DNA from: Reticulitermes speratus
Taxonomy: Eukaryota > Arthropoda > Insecta > Blattodea > Rhinotermitidae
Reading direction: 5' to 3'
Assembly (NCBI GenBank): GCA_021186555.1
Contig: JAJKFL010000002.1
Coordinates: forward strand, 4,787,001-4,851,000
DNA: 64,000 nt
The notes below the pieces were generated by a model. The model searched no databases. It was not told where the DNA came from and worked only from the letters and a program-made list of their open reading frames with translations. Positions 55,501 to 64,000 of the stretch are shown here, in pieces. The stretch's first letter is position 1. The number at the start of each line of letters is the position of its first letter. Position numbers and translations under genes: made by a program.

Positions 55501-57935
55501 CTTGTAATTTGCTTTTATCTCTGACATTCCGTGTCCATTATAGGAGCAGTGTGTCAGAATATGCAGGTAATACCTAACTCCATGGAGCAGGGTCCTTCAG
55601 AAGCTGACGGTTCCTTAGCTACTCAAGAAATTCCCGGCATTTACCGCGTTTAAAAGGAGCCCTTGATCTTTGAAACAATTTCAAAGAATTCAACTCAGCT
55701 GGCTGTATTCTACGCCAGTCTTTACCAACATTCCTTAGGAGTTCCAAGAGAAACAGCGCGATAAATACATAAACATTTTCAAATTTTTAGATTCCGCCAA
55801 AATTTTGAAATATCTCTTGGAAGATAGGGGAAAAAAAATGTTTCAGTTTCTTTTTTTTGTCTTAGAATTTAAGCTGATTTATATATACAGCAGCTATTTA
55901 CAAATAAATTTTCCTGACAGTAATGTACCAGTAAATGAAGCGCGTACCCTGCTGTTAACTTTTCCTGGCCTGTAAATTTGCGTGGTTAGGGGATCCTCGG
56001 AATATGAGAAAATTATTTTAGGGGTTCCTGCATGGAAGAAAGGTTTGTAAAAACTGCGTTTGATTTACTGTGTGACATTACATTCTGAATTGAGGAACAG
56101 TGTGGATGGAGAATAATTGGTTTAATTACATTCTGAAAGTTAATTACATTAATCTTGCAATAATAAGTGTTAATTGCCAATTCCAGTGGCCGTGCGGTCT
56201 AAGACGTGGGTCTACGGCCGCTCGCTTGCTGGGATTGTGGGTTCGAATCCCGTCTAAGGCATGGATGTCTGTCTGTTGTGAGTGATGTGTGTTGTCAGGT
56301 AGAGGTCTCTGCGACGAGCTGATCACTCGTCCAGAGTGTGAGTGTGATTTCGAAACCTCGAAAAGATTAGGAGGTCTAGGCCCCCTAGGGGCTGTCGAGC
56401 CATAGGAAAAAAAAAGTGTTAAGTAAGAAAAGTTCAACTTTATAGCGATGCACATAATTGGCTTCCTCTGTAGAAAGATCCAATGCACGACTGGCATGTA
56501 GGACATAAGCAGTTCTTCCTCTGACGTGTGTGCTCGGTACTGCTAGTTAACATTACAGTGTTAGCGTCTGACGTAGCCATTAATACTCGACCACAGCCAT
56601 CTTTGAGCCGTCGGTTAACATTTCAGTCCTATTTCAAATCAAACCATGACCACTTTCTCTACACATATCTACGGTGTCAACTCTGTCTACAGTTGGTTTT
56701 CCACAAATGTTTTAAGTGCAGGGAAAATAAAAAGGTATGTGGATATTGCCGTGGGTTTTCTTACATTTCTACCACAACTCTATAAACACCTGGACATAGA
56801 GTTAGGAAAATATAGAACTTAAACTTAAAGAAAAAATATTGGAAAAGGATTGGATGTATCTGGCTCAAGACGGGGTCCACTGGCGGGAAATTTGGAAACG
56901 GTATTAAGCTTAGGGTTTCATGGGGAGCGGGAAATGCAGCGAGATTACTTAGAAGCAATATACAGCTGTCTATTTGCAGACTATTAGCTACTATTCCTGT
57001 CTCATCCTACAGTTAAAGATGAAAGTGAAAGATAGAACAATGAATGGGGGTGGGGTGGGGTGAGACGCACTACATTTATATCATTACGGGGGAAACAGAA
57101 AAAGTATACTGCTCTGAAATCTCACCCCCTCGTCCTTCCGGTAAAGGTAGACTTGGGACTGAAGAAGGTAGTTGGTTGGGAAGAGGACTGTGGGGTTATG
57201 GGGCAGAGGAGAGGAGTTGAGCAGCTGAGAGTTTGGGCTGAGTTAAAGACGAAACCTATCCTGGATTGTGTTTAAAGACCCAGTCCGTACCGCTCAGTAA
57301 ACACACCCCCGTCTCAGTTATACAAACTAGTCAGTTAATGCTGTACAGTGAAATAATCGCTGTTTGTTCTGAGATCCACACAAAACACATAAATACAGTC
57401 CGTACCGCGCAGTAAACACACTACGTCTCAGTTATACAAACTAGTCAGTTAATGTTGTACAGTGAAATAATCGCTGTTTGTTCTGAGATCCACACAAAAC
57501 ACATAAATACAGTCCGTACCGCGCAGTAAACACACTACGTCTCAGTTATACAAACTAGTCAGTTAATGCTGTACAGTGAAATAATCGCTGTTTGTTCTGA
57601 GATCCACACAAAACACATAAATACAGTCCGTACCGCGCAGTAAACACACTACGTCTCAGTTATACAAACTAGTCAGTTAATGCTGTACAGTGAAATAATC
57701 GCTGTTTGTTCTGAGATCCACACAAAACACATAAATACAGTCCGTACCGCGCAGTAAACACATTCCGTCTCAGTTATACAAACCAGTCAGTTAATGCTGT
57801 ACAGTGAAATAATCGCTGTTTGTTCTGAGATCCACACAAAACACATAAATACAGTCCGTACCGCGCAGTAAACACACTCCGTCTCAGTTATACAAACCAA
57901 TCAGTTAATGCTGTACAGTGAAATAATCGCTGTTT
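50938..57935. repeat. 7.0-kb tandem duplication, copy 2
   Basis: Second copy of the unit described at 43.94 kb. It contains the same nested elements in the same order: L2 3' end 53417-53733, S2 53834-54046, S3 54793-54943, S1 55076-55185, S5 55186-55251, L2 scrap about 55578-55638, S1 56184-56411, L2 scrap about 56828-56923. No separate function is implied. Confidence 0.9.
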
Positions 57936-58268
57936 ATTCTGAGATCCACACAAAACACATAAATACAGTCCGTACCGCGCAGTAAACACACTCCGTCTCA
58001 GTTATACAAACCAATCAGTTAATGCTGTACAGTGAAATAATCGCTGTTTATTCTGAGATCCACACAAAACACATAAATACAGTCCGTACCGCGCAGTAAA
58101 CACACTCCGTCTCAGTTATACAAACCAATCAGTTAATGCTGTACAGTGAAATAATCGCTGTTTGTTCTGAGATCCACACAAAACACATAAATACACTGTG
58201 TGGGCAGAACGTGGAATTTTTAAATGGCAAATCTGGTGGTACAGAAAGTAGCCATTGGGCTTTAATAA
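57279..58268 (-). mobile_element. piggyBac-like element with 114-bp array A5
   Basis: About eight monomers (57282-58195). The right terminal region differs from A3 (CGTGGAATTTTTAAATGGCA, then GCCATTGGGCTTTAATAAG), so A5 descends from a separate, older insertion. Its left edge is identical to that of A4. The monomer with AAACCAATC and TTTATTCTG appears twice here and once in A4. Confidence 0.8.
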
Positions 58269-59240
58269 GCAACGTATCAATAACTCAACAGACCTTCAAG
58301 TTTGGACACAGCCAATAGCAGATCCAGCCACTGAACACAACCCAAAGCCAGTGTCTCTTATTTGTGATCCTCCTAACCAATTTCACTAAGATCCACCCAC
58401 GCCCGTAGGTTATGGTCAGTCCATCTTTACCCCTTTCAGACAGTTCTTCGAACTGACACAGGAAGTAGGTACATGACATCTTGTAAGGCTGGAAACTAAC
58501 CAAATCAAAACCGCCTACACATTTGAAGATGCGTCTTCTGGTATGTAGCGCGGTGTAGTCTTAGAGAAATTTACCGCCGTTTCGGAAGAACGTGATTAAC
58601 AAAAGAAATAATTGTTAATCTGCATTTTGCGAAGTAAAAAAATTCAACTTTTTAAACAGCGTACGTTCATTAAACAGTTAAAATGTAACTAAATGTTTTT
58701 CGTCTGGCATCTTCAATGCTACAATCTTAGCAGCAAAATTTAGATACGGGTTAATGAGACATGTGGAAGGATAAGGACATGTGTCACTGTTTCATGTAAA
58801 TATACCCTCAGGTACGTCACGCACGTCCGGTATTGCTATTGGCTAGCCAATGGCAGGAGGTAGTCCTCTGTGAGGATATCAACCTTTAGACTCTGACGAG
58901 GTAGAACACAGGAAATCGCTTATAGGCATTCTAACAGAACACACCTGCATTGCCAAATTCCTTATTTGGTCATGACACATACACATCTATACGTCTGTTT
59001 AGTGTTTTTTAAATTCCGTGCAAGAAATAAAAGAGATAAAAAAATTTTTAGAGAATTTTTCTACTGAAGTGTTATAAATTAATTTACAAAATCGGCAGCC
59101 CCGAATTTTGTATTCTTTTTTCGTGTGTATATTGTAAACGAAAAGGGATGTAATTCTGTGTCATACAGATGAAATACAGACTTCTAGTACCGTCATTGGA
59201 CGGGTATTTGGGAAAATCAGTGAATGTCATGAAATGTCCG
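58269..59240. other. Unassigned sequence
   Basis: At 58526-58595, GCGTCTTCTGGTATGTAGCG and CCGCCGTTTCGGAAGAACG resemble one arm of the fold-back family without a partner. No gene recognised. Confidence 0.35.
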
Positions 59241-59288
59241 ACAAAATGCACTCAATTGTATTCAGACATTCTATATTTCTTGCTAGTC

Positions 59289-59332
59289 AATCCTACGTGT
59301 TTCGGTCGCTCATGGGACCGTCATCAGGGATT
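59289..59332 (-). ncRNA. Hammerhead-ribozyme motif HH2
   Basis: Read on the minus strand: stem I AATCC, core CTGATGA, stem II CGGTC / GACCG, core GAAA, minimal stem III CACG, triplet GTA, stem I GGATT. All conserved boxes are present and both stems pair perfectly (GAAA begins inside the last G of stem II). The only difference from HH3 is GACC for GATC in stem II, which improves the pairing here. Confidence 0.8.
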
Positions 59333-59489
59333 CGTATCAAAGCAGCATTTCACAAAACTGAAATAGCAATGTATATACATGTTAACAGATATGAAAACAA
59401 GACCAGTTGAGATGCAGGCGATTTGCTGTGTAATGGATCGTAGTACAAAGCAAATTATTGTTAAAACATTAACATATAAACGTGTATAT

Positions 59490-59611
59490 CCAGTTTAAAA
59501 ATACACAAATATACAAAATATATAAGAATTGTTTAAAAATATCTTTCTATAATACAAAAATTTTTCAAATTTTTTTTTATATATTTTGTACATTTGTGTA
59601 TTTTAAACTGG
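59490..59611. repeat. AT-rich palindrome
   Basis: CCAGTTTAAAAATACACAAA at the left is inverted at the right (TTTGTGTATTTTAAACTGG). The arms extend for about 35 bp around a T-rich centre. It may be a small MITE nested in the larger inverted repeat. Confidence 0.7.
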
Positions 59612-60088
59612 TTATACATATATATAATATACAGAACTATAATTTTGCCTGTTGTTTTGTATGGGTGTCAGACTTGGTCTCTCACACTGAGGGAGGAACA
59701 TAGGCTGAGGGTGTTCGAGAATAGGGTGCTGAGGGGGATATTTGGGGCTAAGAGGGACGGGGTAACAGGGGAGTGGAGAAGACTACATAACGAGGAACTT
59801 TATGATCTGTACTCATCACCAAATATTATTCGGGTGATCAAATCAAGAAGAATGAGGTGGGCGGGGCATGTAGCACGTATGGGTAAGGGGAGATGTGCAT
59901 ACAGGGTTTTGGTGGGGAGACCTGAGGGAAATAGACCACTTGGAAGACCTAGACGTAGATGGGAGAATAATATTAAAATGGATCTTCAAGAAGTGGGATG
60001 GGGGGGCATGGACTGGATTGATATGGCTCAGGATAGGGACAGGTGGCGGGCTGTTGTGAGTGCGGTAATGAACCTTCGGGTTCCATAA
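59594..60088 (+). pseudogene. Non-LTR retrotransposon ORF2 C-terminal region (family L2)
   Basis: The frame is 164 codons. Recognisable L2 protein starts at about residue 20 (VVLYGCQTWSLTLREEHRLR), runs through [13 protein letters not shown] and [15 protein letters not shown], and ends [20 protein letters not shown]. The first 20 residues come from the palindrome upstream. This is the region after the RT domain of an RTE-like protein. It is open to the natural stop, which makes it the best-preserved L2 copy here, but it lacks RT and endonuclease. Confidence 0.85.
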
Positions 60089-60414
60089 AATGCGGGGAAT
60101 TTCTTGACTAGCTGACAACCTGTTAGCTTCTCAAGAAAGACTGTGCTCCATGGAGTTAGTTAGTTAGTTAGTTTAGTTATTTAGTTTAGTTAGTTAGTTA
60201 AGTTAGTTAGTTAGTTTAGTTAGTTAGTTTAGTTAGTTAGTTAAGTTAGTTAGTTAGTTAGTTAGTTTAGTTAGTTAGTTAGTTTAGTTAGTTAGTTTAG
60301 TTAGTTAAGTTAGTTAGTTAGTTTAGTTAGTTAGTTTAGTTAGTTAGTTAGTTTAGTTAGTTAGTTTAGTTAGTTAGTTATTAGTTAGTTAGTTTAGTTA
60401 GTTTAGTTAGTTTT

Positions 60415-60446
<32 letters not shown>

Positions 60447-60470
60447 AGTTTAGTTAGTTAGTTAGTTATA
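60089..60470 (+). repeat. L2 3' untranslated end and expanded (TTAG)n tail
   Basis: After the stop comes the L2 3' end (CTCCATGGAGTTAG). About 320 bp of TTAG repeats follow, interrupted by TTTAG variants. Other L2 copies end in 2-6 such units, so this is a tail expansion. Confidence 0.9.
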
Positions 60471-60623
60471 ACACGTTTATATGTTAATGTTTTAACAATA
60501 ATTTGCTTTGTACTACGATCCATTACACAGCAAATCGCCTGCATCTTAACTGGTCTTGTTTTTATATCTGTTAACATGTATATACATTGCTAGTTCAGTT
60601 TTGTGAAATGCTGCTTTGATACG

Positions 60624-60667
60624 AATCCCTGATGACGGTCCCATGAGCGATCGAAACACGTAGGATT
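60624..60667 (+). ncRNA. Hammerhead-ribozyme motif HH3
   Basis: Stem I AATCC, core CTGATGA, stem II GGTC / GATC (one G-U pair, loop CCATGAGC), core GAAA, stem III CACG, cleavage triplet GTA, stem I GGATT. Cleavage would fall after 60662. It lies in the right arm of the inverted-repeat element, opposite HH2. Confidence 0.8.
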
Positions 60668-60716
60668 GACTAGCAAGAAATATAGAACGTCTGTAAACAA
60701 TTTAGTGCATTTTGTT

Positions 60717-61290
60717 GTACTGAATATTGTGTGATCTAATTATCGGCAGTGAACGGCGTGAACAATATAAAAAGTTACGAAACGTACTAGCTACGGCACC
60801 AGAAGCTTTCTGGCACTTGTGCAGGATATTATTAGGCTTAATCTTCATCGGCAGAAGTAATTCACATTCGATGTGAACGTTTGTGTGAATAAGGAAGACA
60901 AATTATACCTCCCCTTGGTACGGTGAATTTATTATACAGATGTTAGAAGCAGTTCAGTGCCTGGTATTGAACGGCGAGAAGAATACAGAGCTTTGATGTG
61001 CCAAATCTGTCATTTATTCTGAAGTTCATTGACCCATGTAGCATGCTTCCACACGCTCTTTTCTCAAATCTGTATGTATCATACTGTAAACCTGCTCTGA
61101 ATTGTAACTCATAAATATAGGGTGACGTCACGTGACCGCAAGTGCCGAACACTGGCCGCGTTACCTGCAGCGCTGGAGGCTTGGTACTAACACGGCATAA
61201 CGTTGAGATGTCCGCACGGAGTTAACGGAAATTGGTCTGTTATGTTGTGTGTAATAAACGCTTCAGATTCAAGCCTTGTGCGATGTTTCG
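60717..61290. other. Unassigned sequence
   Basis: Nothing recognised. Confidence 0.3.
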
Positions 61291-61292
61291 CT

Positions 61293-61600
61293 GTCATTCA
61301 TTCATTCATTCATTTATACATTCATTCTGCAGTCTGTCTTACGACAGGTCCGTAGCCTCTTCCAAAGCGAGTTCTCCAGACAGTGTGCGATCTAGTGCTT
61401 CCTCTTTCAATTTCCAGTATCTTCTCTTTTCCTTAAGGTCATCCAGTAACTGCTTACGTCTTCTTCCTCGTCTTCCCGTCATTTCTATCCTTCCCTCTAA
61501 CTTTCCTTCAATCACATGTTTCAGAAGGCAGTTTCTACGCAAGATGTGAACAATCCAGTTAGCCTTTCTTCTTTTTATTGTATGTACGATATTCCTGATT
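61293..61600 (-). mobile_element. Non-LTR retrotransposon 3' end (family L1)
   Basis: The left edge is a (CATT)n run, i.e. a (TGAA)n-type tail on the coding strand. The minus-strand frame 61339-61542 encodes the RRNCLLKHVIEGKLEGRIEM region. A shared change (CCAGACAGTGTGCGATC) shortens the frame at the end, as in the next copy. Confidence 0.85.
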
Positions 61601-61639
61601 CCATATTCAAGAAGAAAATTAAATGAACTGTAACTAATA

Positions 61640-61905
61640 ATTCATTGATTCACTCTGCAGTCTGTCTTACGACCGGTCCGTAGCCTCTTCCAAAGCGAGT
61701 TCTCCAGACAGTGTGCGATCTAGTGCTTCCTCTTTCAATTTCCAGTATCTTCTCTTTTCCTTAAGGTCATCCAGTAACTGCTTACGTCTTCTTCCTCGTC
61801 TTCCCGTCATTTCTATCCTTCCTTCTATCTTTCCTTCAATCACGTGTTTCAGAAGGCAGTTTCTACGCAAGATGTGACCAATCCAGTTAGCCTTTCTTCT
61901 TTATA
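61640..61905 (-). mobile_element. Non-LTR retrotransposon 3' end (family L1), second copy
   Basis: The same 3' end in the same orientation, 325 bp further right, frame 61667-61870. It shares the CCAGACAGTGTGCG variant with its neighbour, so a local duplication or insertion from the same source copy is likely. Confidence 0.85.
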
Positions 61906-61955
61906 TTTTTTTAGGTTATTTATTATACAACAATTAATTGTTTATACAACAATGT

Positions 61956-61998
61956 ACTCCCTAATGATTGACCAATAAGGTCTGAAACATGTAGGAGT
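61956..61998 (+). ncRNA. Decayed hammerhead-like motif HH4
   Basis: Stem I ACTCC / GGAGT pairs perfectly, stem II GACC / GGTC is present, and GAAA, CATG and the GTA triplet are intact. The first core box reads CTAATGA in place of CTGATGA, and an extra base precedes GAAA. The conserved G of CUGA is essential in known hammerheads, so it is probably inactive. Confidence 0.5.
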
Positions 61999-63118
61999 GT
62001 AATGTTTTTAAACATATTATTGTAAATCTAATGAGAATTGTGTGCATTGTTGTTTAAAATCACAGAAATTAGTTCGAGTTCTTGAGTTCTCTTACGGAAT
62101 GTCTTGTAATTCTCTTATCCATACAAAGGTTAATGCCTAAACAAAACTCTCCGACGTCTAACAATGCAGGGATTATAAAACTATTCGCTTAAAAGTTATT
62201 AATATATATCAAGTTTGGTGAATAAAGCATTACACCTTCATTTTTCCATCGGCCAGACTTCCACATCACACTTGCAGACATTCTTCGAGCGCTCAGACAT
62301 TCAGAAGGCACTGCTGTTTATTCAGGTGGGGCATCAAATGACCTCCTATAAGCCCAGTACGTATTTTGAATGTAATTTTTCAACCAATAATTTCTCCTCC
62401 AATTGTAAGCATAGACTATCATATATTAAGTCTATACACGTACTAACGGCTTATAAAATGGCAGTATAACATACTTTCTACGTACTATTTTTCCTGTACC
62501 TCCTCATTATCTTCTTTCACTGCGTGGAATCTTTTATTACAAAAAAAAAAAACTTCTGAATGCATCTGTAACGGTATCGCGACCGTTTGGAGGCTTCTTT
62601 TTTTCCGGTAACTGTTCTTATACAAGTGTATTTTCTATACATACATTATACATTAGTTCGCATTTGAACTCACATGTAGTACACATATGCATGTCATTAA
62701 CAAAAGCCAAACACGATTTACCGTGACGCAGTCGCATGACGTCAGCACAAATTCATAATGATTACAAGAACTTGCTTCATTATCTAATTCCTGTTCCGTT
62801 CTGATTTACCTAAAATGTTAGCCTGGTATAACAGCATGGGGTTCAAGTGCAAAGTTTCTGTGGAGTTTAATGAAAATCCAAGTAACTTCTAAATCACATG
62901 TGACTTTATTCGTGTTTTGAAATGATCTCCCGTTCCTAATCCACACGAGTTGCTACTGTGACATCATAAATATCGCTGCAAAGTAAGACGAAGTGAACTA
63001 CACATGGATGTATCTGCTTATCGCTACTGTTAGCAGCCGTCAATGTCCCACGTCCGACGAGGACATTACTGCCTCCTGCTGTGCGTTATTGAAACTACTG
63101 CTGTGTGAGATAACTACT
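61999..63118. other. Unassigned sequence
   Basis: An 84-codon frame (62215-62469) and a 70-codon frame (62993-63205, running into the array) have no motif. An A-run lies at 62540-62551. No gene recognised. Confidence 0.35.
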
Positions 63119-64000
63119 GTTCTGAGATCCACACAAAACACAAATATTCAGTCCGTACCGCGCAGTAAACACACTCCGTCTCAGTTATACAAACCAGTCA
63201 GTTAATGCTGTACAGTGAAATAATCGCTGTTTGTTCTGAGATCCACACAAAACACATAAATACAGTCCGTACCGCGCAGTAAACACACTCCGTCTCAGTT
63301 ATACAAACCAGTCAGTTAATGTTGTACAGTGAAATAATCGCTGTTTGTTCTGAGATCCACACAAAACACATAAATACAGTCCGTACCGCGCAGTAAACAC
63401 ACTCCGTCTCAGTTATACAAACCAGTCAGTTAATGTTGCACAGTGAAATAATCGCTGTTTGTTCTGAGATCCACACAAAACACATAAATACAGTCCGTAC
63501 CGCGCAGTAAACACACTCCGTCTCAGTTACACAAACCAGTCAGTTAATGTTGTACAGTGAAATAATCGCTGTTTGTTCTGAGATCCACACAAAACACATA
63601 AATACAGTCCGTACCGCGCAGTAAACACACTCCGTCTCAGTTACACAAACCAGTCAGTTAATGTTGTACAGTGAAATAATCGCTGTTTGTTCTGAGATCC
63701 ACACAAAACACATAAATACAGTCCGTACCGCGCAGTAAACACACTACGTCTCAGTTATACAAACCAGTCAGTTAATGCTGTACAGTGAAATAATCGCTGT
63801 TTGTTCTGAGATCCACACAAAACACATAAATACAGTCCGTACCGCGCAGTAAACACACTCCGTCTCAGTTATACAAACCAGTCAGTTAATGTTGTACAGT
63901 GAAATAATCGCTGTTTGTTCTGAGATCCACACAAAACACATAAATACAGTCCGTACCGCGCAGTAAACACACTCCGTCTCAGTTATACAAACCAGTCAGT
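63119..64000 (-). repeat. 114-bp satellite array A6, runs off the window
   Basis: About 7.7 monomers with the same consensus and orientation as A3-A5. The left edge starts mid-monomer (TTCTGAGATCCACACAAAAC, then ACAAATATTCAG) without an element terminus, so this side is truncated. One monomer has CACACTACGTCTC and two have GTTACACAAAC. Confidence 0.95.

Larger units (their letters stand above)
59241..60716. mobile_element. Large inverted-repeat element carrying two hammerhead motifs
   Basis: The left arm (59241-59484) and right arm (60472-60716) are inverted copies about 245 bp long with few mismatches. Each arm carries one hammerhead motif, on opposite strands. The interior contains a smaller palindrome (59490-59611), a LINE L2 3' end and a (TTAG)n expansion. 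Hammerheads inside terminal repeats are typical of Penelope-like elements, but no Penelope RT is present. Confidence 0.7.

Overview
The window reads as repeat-rich insect DNA, most likely a cockroach or close relative (Blattodea). The grounds are a block over 1 kb long of the insect-type telomere motif (CCTAA/TTAGG), several tRNA-derived SINE families, 5'-truncated non-LTR retrotransposon ends with (TGAA)n or (GTTA)n tails, and remnants of mariner-, Harbinger-, hAT- and piggyBac-type DNA transposons. No bacterial-style gene organisation and no convincing host exon is seen. Nearly every reading frame above 60 codons is either translated repeat or unrecognised. The species call is inference.

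Layout. 1-6.3 kb: SINEs, a palindromic MITE (about 2.0-2.7 kb), a fold-back element (4.0-4.2 kb) and a LINE tail. 6.38-8.70 kb: about 42 copies of a 55-bp minisatellite. 9.6-10.2 kb: a mariner deletion derivative. 12.05-12.72 kb: a LINE 3' end amplified as a 141-bp tandem unit. 13.40-15.22 kb: first of six arrays of one 114-bp monomer. 16.04-16.63 kb: a second mariner derivative with TIRs of about 113 bp. 18.55 kb: a hammerhead-ribozyme-like motif beside a hAT MITE. 19.84-21.01 kb: degenerate telomere-type repeat. 21.45-22.56 kb: a Harbinger remnant fused to 78-bp hairpin-bearing repeats. 23.2 kb: a perfect 78-bp hairpin MITE. 24-30 kb: LINE and SINE debris. 30.6-31.5 kb: second 114-bp array. 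32.7-34.0 kb: 86-bp satellite. 38-42.3 kb: 49-bp, 43-bp and 34-bp arrays. 43.7-58.3 kb: three more 114-bp arrays bounding a nearly perfect 7.0-kb tandem duplication. 59.2-60.7 kb: a large inverted repeat whose arms each hold a canonical-looking hammerhead ribozyme around a LINE 3' end. 61.3-61.9 kb: two LINE 3' ends. 63.1 kb to the end: sixth 114-bp array.

The most notable points are these. (1) The 114-bp satellite is the expanded interior of a piggyBac-like non-autonomous element (TTAA-type target sites, CCCTTTAAAG ends). (2) Recombination between two such elements best explains the 7-kb duplication, because its breakpoints fall inside the arrays. (3) Hammerhead motifs of the short-stem-III type known from Penelope-like retroelements occur at 18.55, 59.3 and 60.6 kb, with decayed relatives elsewhere. 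Everything here was read by eye. Copy counts are approximate and no alignment or database search was run.
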